A program made the translations under genes and the position numbers. The notes under the pieces were generated by a model that saw nothing but the letters and a program-made list of their open reading frames with translations, did not search any database and was not told where the DNA came from. This document shows, piece after piece, positions 1-9,880 of a stretch of DNA of 64,000 bases; within the stretch, counting starts at the first letter, position 1; the number at the start of each line of letters is the position of its first letter. The DNA is from Anaspis maculata (taxonomy: Eukaryota; Arthropoda; Insecta; Coleoptera; Scraptiidae), in assembly GCA_949128115.1 (NCBI GenBank), contig OX421968.1:5022001-5086000 (forward strand), read 5' to 3'.

Positions 1-153
1 CCGACCCAATGCGATCTGGGTGGTCGTAGAAAATCCTTATATTGTGTTGAAACACACAGGGGTTCGGCAAAATTTCCAGTATTATAGTGGAGGAAAGCAT
101 TCACCGGCGTCGGTGTTAGGCCTCGTTGCAGAAATAGACCGACGTTAAATAAA
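1..153 (+). mobile_element. SINE 3' fragment (tRNA-derived family)
   Basis: This is the 3' body of the same SINE family seen at 16385-16725, 18202-18527 and 41993-42312. It shares the block around GGGGTTCGGCAAAATTTCC, the conserved CACCGGCGTCGGTGTTAGGC core and the GACGTTAAATAAA end. The 5' tRNA-like head lies outside the window, so only part of the copy is visible. It is more diverged than the 18-kb copy. Confidence 0.75.
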
Positions 154-368
154 CTAAGTCGGTCAAGGGTGGGTTCCTTGATCTATTCCTATTATATAAC
201 GAACCCTCAAAACGAATTGGTCGTAAATGGCTAAGTTTTCAAATTAAAGTAAGGGTAACAATTAGTTTTCTTTTGTTAATAAAAAGAAAATTAATGACAG
301 TACAAATCTGAATCTTCTGTGTACCCACGTGTCTACGTCACAGGCTCACAAGTCCCCACTCATTGTGA
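154..368. other. Left flank of the palindromic element, no gene seen
   Basis: This AT-rich sequence lies between the SINE fragment and the target duplication. I see no ORF or RNA gene here. Importantly, it is not mirrored beyond 15178, so the palindrome stops at the target duplication and does not run into flanking DNA. Confidence 0.6.
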
Positions 369-374
369 TATTTT
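369..374. repeat. Left 6-bp target-site duplication (TATTTT)
   Basis: TATTTT directly abuts the outermost paired base of the palindrome (375) and recurs in the same orientation at 15173-15178, directly after the other end. A 6-bp duplication is the length expected for Polinton/Maverick integration. A chance AT-rich match is possible but would have to fall exactly on both boundaries. Confidence 0.75.
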
Positions 375-471
375 AGTAGGTAGTGGGCCACTTGAGCCTG
401 GGAACCAGTTACCCGGGGCACTTGTGCCCGATATTTGAAATGCAAATTACCTGATATTTGAATATTTTTAC

Positions 472-640
472 ACCAACTTTTGACATACTTTTGACAGCGA
501 CTTTTGACGTCATTTTGACAGTGACTTTTGACGTTTTTTTTTTGACAGTTTTTCAAGTATTTTTTAAAGTGACTTTTTGACGTACTTTTTGAGAGTGACT
601 TTTTGATGTACTTTTGACGTACTTTTGACAGTGACATTTG
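472..640 (-). repeat. Terminal 11-bp-type minisatellite (left copy)
   Basis: This is the mirror copy of 14908-15075. Read on the minus strand it consists of degenerate units related to GTCAAAAGTAC, spaced about one helical turn apart and including TGACGTCA-type palindromes. It translates as a long K/S-rich frame only because the unit is A-rich. I do not regard that frame as a gene. Confidence 0.75.
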
Positions 641-915
641 TAGCTCTGACTCGGCCATATAATGACTTTCTGCAACCATATGGTATAGGACAGCTGTGTG
701 TAGGGAAATAATAAACGGTTGAGTACAGATAATTATTTATTTAATAAATACAACATTCAATTATCAGCAACGGGGCTGTACAAAGAGGAACATTTAGTAT
801 TAACAATTTGAAGACTTGAAAGTTATATCGTACATGATATTCACTGTAAATATATCATCTATAAGAAAGTATGATGTGAATCAGATTACAATAGTTCTGA
901 TCAATACCAGATCTC
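641..915. other. Sub-terminal non-coding segment, left arm
   Basis: AT-rich sequence between the minisatellite and the PolB polyadenylation signal. It mirrors 14633-14907. I see no ORF. It would form the 3' flank of the PolB transcript. Confidence 0.5.
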
Positions 916-921
916 TTTATT
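916..921 (-). terminator. PolB polyadenylation signal AATAAA (left copy)
   Basis: On the minus strand AATAAA overlaps the PolB stop codon, as in the right copy at 14627-14632. Overlap of stop and poly(A) signal fits a compact virus-like gene layout. Use of the signal is inferred. Confidence 0.55.
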
Positions 922-3900
922 ACTGACACAGTTTTTTGTAGCCATAGGGGTACGAATTATCTTCTACGAATTTTCTCTTATTACTGGTTGGTTTATATAC
1001 TTTTTCTTCCAGTCTCGTAACAACGTGATGTTCAGCAGTTCTTCTTATATTCGTATCACGAATTAAGATGAATTCCTCCGGATCTTCACTTAGTATCAGT
1101 GCCTTCATGGATTCAAAGTTGATCAATTTCGAGTTCTTGTAATTCAGTTGTATACCCTTGATTTTACAGACAACATCAGACCGATCTTCAGAGGTGGGAA
1201 ACACCTTGAAGAGGTAACTTTTTGGGCCACCACAGACAAACTCTGTGATGTATGCATCGGGTCCAAATTCTTCAAGTTCGTCGGTCATGTCACCAATGAA
1301 CTCTCCCGTTGGCGGTTCATACTCTCCCTCACAATTTGAAATATAAATTATTGAATCAGTATCATAGTACAAAACTCGATCTTCTAGCTTTTCCAGGTAA
1401 GAATATAATTTAAGCCGCGCTTGTGCAGTGGTAAAGGCAGCGATACAGACGTTTACTGTGGCTAGAGTAGTGACAATTTCCTCTTTATATTCCCAACTCA
1501 CTACCAGTGTATTTTCGTTAATTGCCAAAATGTGGTTCACATTGACAGCAGGGTCTGACAACATTTCATAAAATTCCGAAGGTTTGTTCACAACAGATGT
1601 TCTGGGCTGGTTTTCACGCTGACCGAATTTACCCCAGAAGGAGTTCAAAATTAATTTAGCTAGTGTCCTTAACCCCGGATTTTTCACGATTTTACTATGT
1701 TCCAACTGTATATTCTCTATGGCAAGAAAATTATTTATATATGCTTCTTTCTGTGAGGGAGTGGTGCAATCTACAGGCCAACCGGAAGCCTCCTGTTTTA
1801 TTTTTAAAAATGCATTCATCATATCAGCAAACAGACCATTTGTCTCTGCATCCAGCTGTACGATAGTGTAAGACCAAATTTCATGGATTTCGAGCAGGCG
1901 ATATCCTTTCTCTAGAGCCTTAACCACTTCCTCAATTACCCATGTACCTGTTAGTGCACGTCCACTCTCATCATGACTACACAGGCCCTGATTGAGTTCA
2001 TGACCACATGACTGACACAATACAAACATCAGTTTGTCGTTCATTTTAACAGGCAGTACCGGATGGTAGAGGTTTCGAGGAGGTAAAATTCTGCACTTAA
2101 TCAGACCACTTGTTTGATTTAAATCGACTTTCGAGCTTTCTTCATGACCAACATATAATTTTGGATGACCGATTGGAAATTTTCCGTTTTTGCAAACCCA
2201 AGGATAAAGAGAACAGACATCTATGTACTTGATTTTTTCACCAGTCTTGCAGCTGTAGTATTTACGGGTATTGCCTGTTCTACCACCAAAAAATGCATCG
2301 CGAGGGTTCAAAGGTAAAGTACTTAAAACGGGGTCAGTGTTCAGGTAGCTCATCTCCTTATTGGTTTTCATCTCATTTAAGAATTCACACATCCACTTTT
2401 CTACTACTTCGTAGCCTAACTGTCGCAAACGTTCAGTTTTATCTTGGGTTGTCTCGAATCTTTTTTCCAGCGTATCTAAAGGATCACCATGTAGTGCCTC
2501 TCCACGTCTAGGTTTCTGACAGAGAGGATGACCATGATAAAAGCACCCATGAAATTCAAAAATTTGATTGGTCTCTTCACAATATCCATCAACCAAAACG
2601 CCACCTAGTAGAGCTTCTCTACCATTGCCAGCATGTGAAATTTTAATTTTGCGCTGATCTTCTTCCCACATTAACCATTTGAGAGCAATAGGTGACTGAT
2701 TGTCACGCATTCTGTACCCATTTTTGGGTATAATTCCAATAGTATCGGGTTTTAAAAAATTCCGTCTAAATATTAAGTTGGATGTACCGGCAATAGTGGT
2801 GCTTTCAATAAAAGGACAGACACTACAGGCTGTGAGCATCATATCGCGGAATCTAATACATGCCTCGGTTAAAATCTGTACATCGCTGATACAGTAATCT
2901 ACTAAGTCTCGCTGCATTTCGAAATGATCGTTCTTATGTTCCTCATACCACTTTAGAAACTCATTTCTGTGCTCAGGTTTCATACTGTCAGCTTCATAAA
3001 ATTCTACTGATGGTAAAGGGCCGGTGTAGTTCTGATTTTCGAGTGTATTAAAAAGGTGAGGAAAATATCCTTTCTTAAATTTATAGTCCGGCAATCCAAA
3101 AGCTTTAGGGAGAGCTCTAAGAGCCATCGGGAAATAATTGAGAGAATCGATAAATTTCAAATTTCCGAGCTGCATTAGTATGATTTTTGTCCCCCTCATT
3201 ATCAATTCAGGTTTCAGATCTGTTTCTTCCAAGATATATCTCAAAATGAACTGATGGTCAAAGGCGCGTCCGTTATGTGCTATTACTATAACCTGCTTGA
3301 ATTTCTTTTTTGCTTCTAACAAATGATGCATGAACTTGACAATCACATCTGTTGTCAAGACTTGCTGACGGAATCCACATTTTTGACAATAGTATAAATC
3401 AGTCTCTGCGATACATTTATCACAGCGTTGATTGAAAACGCATAAATTCGGTACATGTAACTGGTCTTCACCATACTTCTCTTCCTGCCGCGTTTCTAAG
3501 TCATAGAAAATAAACAGGGTATCTTTAGTTTTTGGACGCCTATTATCAGGTTTTATGTGGCAATAGTGAGGCTGGGACTGGTGTTTTAGACAGTTCTTAC
3601 AAAACATTTCCCCACACGTATGAGGTCTATCAGCTCTGATTGTTTTCAAGCACTCCTGACATCTCCGGACTTTTTCACAAATATTCAAACTATGATTTTC
3701 GAAACATACAGGACCTCTGAACTTCCTGTTGCAACGGTCACATAGAATTTCTTTCGTTCTAGGACACGCAGGGCTCTGTTGACAACATGGACAGGTACCT
3801 GAGCAGCGATGGTCACTTCCGTTGTTAAATGGCACATGGCATTTGCCACAGTAGTAGCTTGTTCCGAAGGCAGCAGTCAGCGAGGTAATAGCGTTGAAAT

Positions 3901-4651
3901 GATTTTTATGAAAAAGCAGGTTCAGTTTTTTCCTAGCTTCAGGGCCCTCATAAATCACGTCCCTCCCTCTGGTACCAAACTGATAAATCACAATCTGATA
4001 GTCGGGGAGGTATTTTTGAAAAAGTTCGATCTCTGCTATACCGGCACCGTCCTTTGGTATTTCTACACCGGAATTTTCCATCAGTTGCCGCGCTTGATTC
4101 GACTGCTTCTTTTTGATATCTTTTCTTATATGTTGATATTCAGGGTCTTTGTCGACGTGAGCCCTAGCAACCACAAGTGCTCTGGGTAAACACAGACTAT
4201 CCTTGTTAGAGATGTTTACTATACCGTGACGCTGAACACTTTCTTCCGCAAACGAATTATAATTATTAGCTCTCCCTCTACCTTTTGGCATCTGCACCGA
4301 AGTTACACCCAAGCAAAACGTATCGGTACTAAAGCCTGTCGAGTTGGACTGGTAAATTTTCGAAATCATTTCCCATATGTCATCCATTTTCAATCGCGAA
4401 GCTTCTTGAAAATGGAGCCAACCGGGTCCCCTCTCAAAGTTCTTTTTATCGCAGAAGTCTATGCCGACTTTATCGCCTGGTTGCAGACCACTTGTTGTAT
4501 ACTCGACTATCTCGCGTATGGCAGACTTAAACCAGCTGACAGGGTTTTCTTTACCGGGAACCGGTTTTATCTTGAATTCAATTTTACGACCACGTAAATT
4601 GAAGCGTTTCACGGTAGTCGTTTGGTCTCTGATTATCAAACATTTTTCCAT
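920..4651 (-). CDS. polB: Protein-primed family B DNA polymerase, left copy
   Basis: This is the mirror copy of the PolB gene at 10897-14628. The longest open frame (to 4822) encodes the same 1300 residues as the right copy. I chose the internal methionine at 4651 because a TATA box (4725-4734) lies just upstream of it and inside the longer frame. The predicted protein is 1243 aa. All exonuclease and polymerase catalytic aspartates are present, as described for the right copy, and there is no frameshift or stop. The gene points outward to the left tip and ends in an overlapping AATAAA. Two identical full-length PolB genes in one element mean that the duplication is very recent or that the arms have been homogenised. 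Product class is near certain; expression is unknown. Confidence 0.93.
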   Translation of the reverse strand: MEKCLIIRDQTTTVKRFNLRGRKIEFKIKPVPGKENPVSWFKSAIREIVEYTTSGLQPGDKVGIDFCDKKNFERGPGWLHFQEASRLKMDDIWEMISKIYQSNSTGFSTDTFCLGVTSVQMPKGRGRANNYNSFAEESVQRHGIVNISNKDSLCLPRALVVARAHVDKDPEYQHIRKDIKKKQSNQARQLMENSGVEIPKDGAGIAEIELFQKYLPDYQIVIYQFGTRGRDVIYEGPEARKKLNLLFHKNHFNAITSLTAAFGTSYYCGKCHVPFNNGSDHRCSGTCPCCQQSPACPRTKEILCDRCNRKFRGPVCFENHSLNICEKVRRCQECLKTIRADRPHTCGEMFCKNCLKHQSQPHYCHIKPDNRRPKTKDTLFIFYDLETRQEEKYGEDQLHVPNLCVFNQRCDKCIAETDLYYCQKCGFRQQVLTTDVIVKFMHHLLEAKKKFKQVIVIAHNGRAFDHQFILRYILEETDLKPELIMRGTKIILMQLGNLKFIDSLNYFPMALRALPKAFGLPDYKFKKGYFPHLFNTLENQNYTGPLPSVEFYEADSMKPEHRNEFLKWYEEHKNDHFEMQRDLVDYCISDVQILTEACIRFRDMMLTACSVCPFIESTTIAGTSNLIFRRNFLKPDTIGIIPKNGYRMRDNQSPIALKWLMWEEDQRKIKISHAGNGREALLGGVLVDGYCEETNQIFEFHGCFYHGHPLCQKPRRGEALHGDPLDTLEKRFETTQDKTERLRQLGYEVVEKWMCEFLNEMKTNKEMSYLNTDPVLSTLPLNPRDAFFGGRTGNTRKYYSCKTGEKIKYIDVCSLYPWVCKNGKFPIGHPKLYVGHEESSKVDLNQTSGLIKCRILPPRNLYHPVLPVKMNDKLMFVLCQSCGHELNQGLCSHDESGRALTGTWVIEEVVKALEKGYRLLEIHEIWSYTIVQLDAETNGLFADMMNAFLKIKQEASGWPVDCTTPSQKEAYINNFLAIENIQLEHSKIVKNPGLRTLAKLILNSFWGKFGQRENQPRTSVVNKPSEFYEMLSDPAVNVNHILAINENTLVVSWEYKEEIVTTLATVNVCIAAFTTAQARLKLYSYLEKLEDRVLYYDTDSIIYISNCEGEYEPPTGEFIGDMTDELEEFGPDAYITEFVCGGPKSYLFKVFPTSEDRSDVVCKIKGIQLNYKNSKLINFESMKALILSEDPEEFILIRDTNIRRTAEHHVVTRLEEKVYKPTSNKRKFVEDNSYPYGYKKLCQ

Positions 4652-4724
4652 TCTTGAAGCTGTCTTGCGACTGTACACTGCAAAGAACAGTGTAGTATTA
4701 AACCTCGACGAGCTAGTTGACCTA

Positions 4725-4734
4725 TATTTATATA
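4725..4734 (-). promoter_or_regulatory. TATA box of PolB (left copy)
   Basis: On the minus strand this reads TATATAAATA, 74 bases before the chosen PolB ATG. Transcription starting about 30 bases downstream would give a short leader and exclude the upstream in-frame ATG of the 1300-aa frame. Motif and spacing are seen; function is inferred. Confidence 0.5.
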
Positions 4735-4833
4735 AAAATACTCGGACATTTCCGGCATATTTCGTTAATCTTCGATGTAAAAGCATACACAAGGATCCGG
4801 CACTTTTCTGGTACTTATCCAAAGTCGAAAAAC

Positions 4834-5028
4834 ATGCTGGGTTTTACTGCTGGCAATAATATTTTGAAGGAATACATTGGAGGGGCGGCAGATTCATTGA
4901 AGAATACCGCCACTAAAGCTATTATAACATAGCTTCCTTCAACAATTGATTCTCCTTTTGAGGAAAAAAATATTCTCATTGAAGAAATTTTCGAAAAAAT
5001 ATCAACACTCGCAAAGAACCATCAATAG
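4834..5028 (+). pseudogene. Short divergent ORF split by an in-frame TAG (left copy)
   Basis: An ATG at 4834 opens a frame of 32 codons that begins MLGFTAGNNILKEYIGG and is closed by TAG at 4930-4932. The same frame then runs on for 31 further coding-looking codons (starting LPSTIDSPFEEKN) to a second TAG at 5026-5028. It lies head-to-head with PolB and begins inside the longer PolB frame's leader. The mirror copy has the same internal stop, so the stop predates the palindrome. It may be a decayed small gene, a read-through gene or chance; I recognise no family. The A/G/K-rich N-terminus could form a short amphipathic helix. Confidence 0.3.
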
Positions 5029-5210
5029 CATAACAGGAGGGGTTGTAAGCCTCACTAACAGATACACCTAAGTCCTCTGCTGTTTCTCGCAAGAGAACAG
5101 TTGCGTGTCAAAAAAAAATTCAAAATGTTTCTTCATCAAAAACAATTATTGCATCAACCGTAAAACGTAACATGAATAAATGTAGAAACTAAAACTATAA
5201 GAAAAAATAC

Positions 5211-5667
5211 TCACCAATCAAAAATCTCCAACAAGGATAGCTCACACCTTAGAATAGGTGAATGCTGTATGATGCACTTCAATAATAGCGACAGGATGAA
5301 GCTCACCAGCAAAGCGGCCAGACAAACTCGTTCAAAATATCTGAAAATGATGCAAAAAATAATTTCAATTCTCAACAAACAACATCGACAGCTGAAGCTA
5401 ATTATTGTGGCTACTACATATCTCCTGGTTTATGATCGTCGATGAAACCTTTGTAGGACCAGAGCAAAATACGTCCTTTCAATTCATTTCCGGAGAAGAA
5501 AACCGCTTTATGAGAGAGAAGACATTTCGACAAAATCACACCCTCTAGTGTGGGTAAGTAACAATTGATTTTATTTGAGTGGACAATACTAGTTGTTTGA
5601 CTGAGGAAAATTCGTGAAATATTGAGGAAATGGATCATTCTTTCTTTCTTTCTTTTTCTTCGTGAAA
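5211..5667 (-). CDS. Candidate two-exon small membrane protein gene (left copy)
   Basis: This is the mirror copy of the candidate gene at 9881-10337. On the minus strand a 77-bp GT-AG intron (5341-5417) joins two open segments in frame. The product from the ATG at 5638 would be 116 aa, with one strongly hydrophobic stretch near residues 80-99. It is the gene immediately upstream of PolB on the same strand. Splice sites and frame are read from sequence only, and an overlapping antisense frame is also open, so the coding strand is not settled. Confidence 0.3.
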
Positions 5668-7752
5668 CTGAAAATTCTATCGCTAAATAACTGAAACTGA
5701 TGGATTGGAATCACTAACACAAACTAACACAGCTTTTGGTGGAACTCAAGGTAGGAGTACGTTTCCAAATTCAATTTCACGAGGAAAAGCACCAGTTAAA
5801 ACGATCCCTTCTGATAAGATGGGGAATTATCATCCTATATTCTACAACATACATGGCTTATGTATAATAAAATACATGTTTCAATAACTCGAAATAACTT
5901 CGCACATCCACGTTATGTAAATCTGGCGACCGGACAGATCAAAGCCTTCCCTTCAGACATATTTCTAAATTTCAGACCAAAAACATCTCCATAATTTGAA
6001 ATTTCACTCTATAAAATCTCACATTCAGATCCCGACTCCAAAAATACTTCCTCTGAAAATTTCACAATCAAACCACTTCAACCTCGGAAATTCCACCTCT
6101 TGTATATATAAAGAAATTTATTAACAACAAATTACATCTTCTCAACAATTTGGGTTGCTGTAAAACAAAAAAATACAGAGCAACATAATATAATATAAAA
6201 CTCTAAAACAGTAAAATTAAAAAAATTGAAAAATTCCACCCCTATAATTCCATCCCCCAAAAACTGAAACCCTCTAAAAACTCCATCCCAAAAAAAAAAT
6301 TTCATCCCTTAAAAACTCCACCCCCCCCCCCCCCCCCCAATAATTCTACCCGTAAAAACCACACCCCTGAAAACTACCCCTGAAAATTTCACCCCCAAAA
6401 ATTTCACCCATCGAAAATTCCACCCCCAAAAATTCCTCCCCTAAAAATTTCACCCCTGGAAATTTCACCCCTGAAAATTCTACATCTAGGAACTGCACCC
6501 CCCTAAAAATGTCATCCCCTAAAAATTCTACCCCGAAAAATTTCACCCCTAAAGATTCCACCACTTGAAATGGCACATATAATAATTCCAACCCCTGAAA
6601 ATTTGAAGATAAAATTAACAAAAAGAAAATGAAGAGCAAAAAAAAACTAGATACCTACTGGAAATTATCCCCATGCCCGGGTTCATACTTTCGAGCTCAA
6701 AATCAAAAATAGGTATTTTCAATGTTTACGCAGACATTCAGATCGGGAATAAAGTACATCTCATCAAAATACAAGTCCAGAGAAAAACTACTGCCGACAG
6801 AATGGTGAGATTAGAAATTAGCTCTCGCACGGATGTCTTAACATATTCGGGTCCAAAATGAGCCCAACTACCAACTTTGGGAGAATGAAAACATCACAAA
6901 AAAAAAACCGCTCAGCAAAATGGGAAGCTACCCGGAAAGATTCATTTATTATTCAGACCCCACCCCTGAAATATTCAGCAGTTTATGTAGGAACCGGCAA
7001 AAAAAAATCAAGTTCGGCCAAAATAGGTCTATAGGAAGAGAACCTATCCAGTAGCCAGGTATTTTTGAAAACAAAGAGTACTCACCTCTAATAATTGAAC
7101 GTTGAATACCACCTTCACTTAAATTCACCTATGAATTGCACTACCACTGCAGACCTATGCACAGGAAAACACTTTGTATAATGAAGAAATACCAAAACGT
7201 CTCCTGGTATATAGGTGCAAATCGCAATAATATGAGTCATCTCGAACACCTGTGCCTGCTCTTTTGCTCGCCCATCAAGTTTATTGGTGGGCTGCCCCGG
7301 GAACACGACGAACTCTGCAGTGACTAGGACAAAACTTGGAAAATAAAACTACATCGTGATTAGCAGTACATGGTATTTTCAAAAGTATTATATTTCGGAA
7401 AATATATCGTTCTCACAAGGCATATTTACGTACTAGTTTTGCTTGAAACGGGTCAGACGGGGTTATAATAGGCAAAAAAATAAATAAAAAAATAAAAAGG
7501 ATCATCATCATCGTTCTTCCCTGATGGATTTTCAACTACTAAATACAAACACCAATCAGGCGCATTAAACTTTGGAATAATCATCAATTGTACCAGGTAC
7601 GCAGATGATATCTGATGTAATTCAGGTAAACTGTTCAATAAAATGAAATGTGAAATCTCGTTGTACCTAATACTTTTCAGTAAAATACATACACTGTTTA
7701 ACATGGACACCCAAAATTCCTTGAGAAGAGCCGAGAGCCGAGATGCAACAAT
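5668..7752. other. Interior of left arm with unassigned small ORFs
   Basis: This block mirrors 7798-9880. It holds the 15-bp minisatellite and several open frames without recognisable homology. Examples are 5705-5887 on the plus strand (TTG start), 6673-6861 on the plus strand (62 aa from ATG) and 7453-7704 on the minus strand (84 aa from ATG). Both strands are open in places and several GT/AG splice-like sites are present. I therefore do not assign genes. No capsid, protease, ATPase or integrase motif was seen. Confidence 0.4.
6215..6605 (-). repeat. 15-bp minisatellite (left copy)
   Basis: About 25 degenerate copies of a unit close to AATTTTCAGGGGTGA on the minus strand. It includes an 18-C run (6321-6338), two bases longer than the mirrored G run. 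Because 15 is divisible by 3, it also reads as a five-residue protein repeat. Confidence 0.8.
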
Positions 7753-7797
7753 ATTATTGTTTTTTATTCTACACTTACCACTACCACTACTTAGTTA
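7753..7797. other. 45-bp unpaired centre of the palindrome
   Basis: The outermost paired bases next to the loop are 7752 and 7798, within AGATGCAACAAT and its complement. The spacer is AT-rich with an ACCACTACCACTA segment and pairs with neither arm. It is the expected scar of a strand-switch or fold-back junction and is short enough to act as a hairpin loop. Confidence 0.85.
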
Positions 7798-9880
7798 ATT
7801 GTTGCATCTCGGCTCTCGGCTCTTCTCAAGGAATTTTGGGTGTCCATGTTAAACGGTGTATGTATTTTACTGAAAAGTATTAGGTACAACGAGATTTCAC
7901 ATTTCATTTTATTGAACAGTTTACCTGAATTACATCAGATATCATCTGCGTACCTGGTACAATTGATGATTATTCCAAAGTTTAATGCGCCTGATTGGTG
8001 TTTGTATTTAGTAGTTGAAAATCCATCAGGGAAGAACGATGATGATGATCCTTTTTATTTTTTTATTTATTTTTTTGCCTATTATAACCCCGTCTGACCC
8101 GTTTCAAGCAAAACTAGTACGTAAATATGCCTTGTGAGAACGATACATTTTCCGAAATATAATACTTTTGAAAATACCATGTACTGCTAATCACGATGTA
8201 GTTTTATTTTCCAAGTTTTGTCCTAGTCACTGCAGAGTTCGTCGTGTTCCCGGGGCAGCCCACCAATAAACTTGATGGGCGAGCAAAAGAGCAGGCACAG
8301 GTGTTCGAGATGACTCATATTATTGCGATTTGCACCTATATACCAGGAGACGTTTTGGTATTTCTTCATTATACAAAGTGTTTTCCTGTGCATAGGTCTG
8401 CAGTGGTAGTGCAATTCATAGGTGAATTTAAGTGAAGGTGGTATTCAACGTTCAATTATTAGAGGTGAGTACTCTTTGTTTTCAAAAATACCTGGCTACT
8501 GGATAGGTTCTCTTCCTATAGACCTATTTTGGCCGAACTTGATTTTTTTTTGCCGGTTCCTACATAAACTGCTGAATATTTCAGGGGTGGGGTCTGAATA
8601 ATAAATGAATCTTTCCGGGTAGCTTCCCATTTTGCTGAGCGGTTTTTTTTTTGTGATGTTTTCATTCTCCCAAAGTTGGTAGTTGGGCTCATTTTGGACC
8701 CGAATATGTTAAGACATCCGTGCGAGAGCTAATTTCTAATCTCACCATTCTGTCGGCAGTAGTTTTTCTCTGGACTTGTATTTTGATGAGATGTACTTTA
8801 TTCCCGATCTGAATGTCTGCGTAAACATTGAAAATACCTATTTTTGATTTTGAGCTCGAAAGTATGAACCCGGGCATGGGGATAATTTCCAGTAGGTATC
8901 TAGTTTTTTTTTGCTCTTCATTTTCTTTTTGTTAATTTTATCTTCAAATTTTCAGGGGTTGGAATTATTATATGTGCCATTTCAAGTGGTGGAATCTTTA
9001 GGGGTGAAATTTTTCGGGGTAGAATTTTTAGGGGATGACATTTTTAGGGGGGTGCAGTTCCTAGATGTAGAATTTTCAGGGGTGAAATTTCCAGGGGTGA
9101 AATTTTTAGGGGAGGAATTTTTGGGGGTGGAATTTTCGATGGGTGAAATTTTTGGGGGTGAAATTTTCAGGGGTAGTTTTCAGGGGTGTGGTTTTTACGG
9201 GTAGAATTATTGGGGGGGGGGGGGGGGTGGAGTTTTTAAGGGATGAAATTTTTTTTTTGGGATGGAGTTTTTAGAGGGTTTCAGTTTTTGGGGGATGGAA
9301 TTATAGGGGTGGAATTTTTCAATTTTTTTAATTTTACTGTTTTAGAGTTTTATATTATATTATGTTGCTCTGTATTTTTTTGTTTTACAGCAACCCAAAT
9401 TGTTGAGAAGATGTAATTTGTTGTTAATAAATTTCTTTATATATACAAGAGGTGGAATTTCCGAGGTTGAAGTGGTTTGATTGTGAAATTTTCAGAGGAA
9501 GTATTTTTGGAGTCGGGATCTGAATGTGAGATTTTATAGAGTGAAATTTCAAATTATGGAGATGTTTTTGGTCTGAAATTTAGAAATATGTCTGAAGGGA
9601 AGGCTTTGATCTGTCCGGTCGCCAGATTTACATAACGTGGATGTGCGAAGTTATTTCGAGTTATTGAAACATGTATTTTATTATACATAAGCCATGTATG
9701 TTGTAGAATATAGGATGATAATTCCCCATCTTATCAGAAGGGATCGTTTTAACTGGTGCTTTTCCTCGTGAAATTGAATTTGGAAACGTACTCCTACCTT
9801 GAGTTCCACCAAAAGCTGTGTTAGTTTGTGTTAGTGATTCCAATCCATCAGTTTCAGTTATTTAGCGATAGAATTTTCAG
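7798..9880. other. Interior of right arm with unassigned small ORFs
   Basis: The best plus-strand frame starts at the ATG at 7846 and ends at 8097 (84 aa). It stays open upstream to the palindrome centre, so it may be the truncated 3' part of a gene cut by the junction. A second open plus frame ends at 8435, followed by a GTGAGT donor-like site near 8466. A 62-aa minus-strand ORF lies at 8689-8877. I recognise none of these. The absence of any capsid, ATPase, protease or integrase signature in these 2 kb is the main reason for calling the element gene-poor. Confidence 0.4.
8945..9335 (+). repeat. 15-bp minisatellite (right copy)
   Basis: Mirror of 6215-6605: degenerate copies of roughly TTTTCAGGGGTGAAA with a 16-G run at 9212-9227. 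Many units contain TTTCAG, which mimics a 3' splice site. The frame from a TTG at 8911 to 9204 shows a V-[KE]-F-x-G five-residue periodicity. Confidence 0.8.

Larger units (their letters stand above)
375..7752 (-). repeat. Left arm of the giant inverted repeat
   Basis: The left arm is the reverse complement of 7798-15172. From tip to centre it contains the terminal CRE-like minisatellite, the PolB 3' end, PolB, the short split ORF, the candidate two-exon gene, the 15-bp minisatellite and unassigned ORFs. Identity to the right arm is close to 100%: both PolB reading frames encode identical proteins. Confidence 0.95.

Noticed and set aside
8911..9204. 97-codon ORF (and its mirror 6346-6639) as a secreted repeat protein
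   Set aside because: It starts at TTG, not ATG, and lies wholly in a 15-bp minisatellite that continues after the frame breaks.
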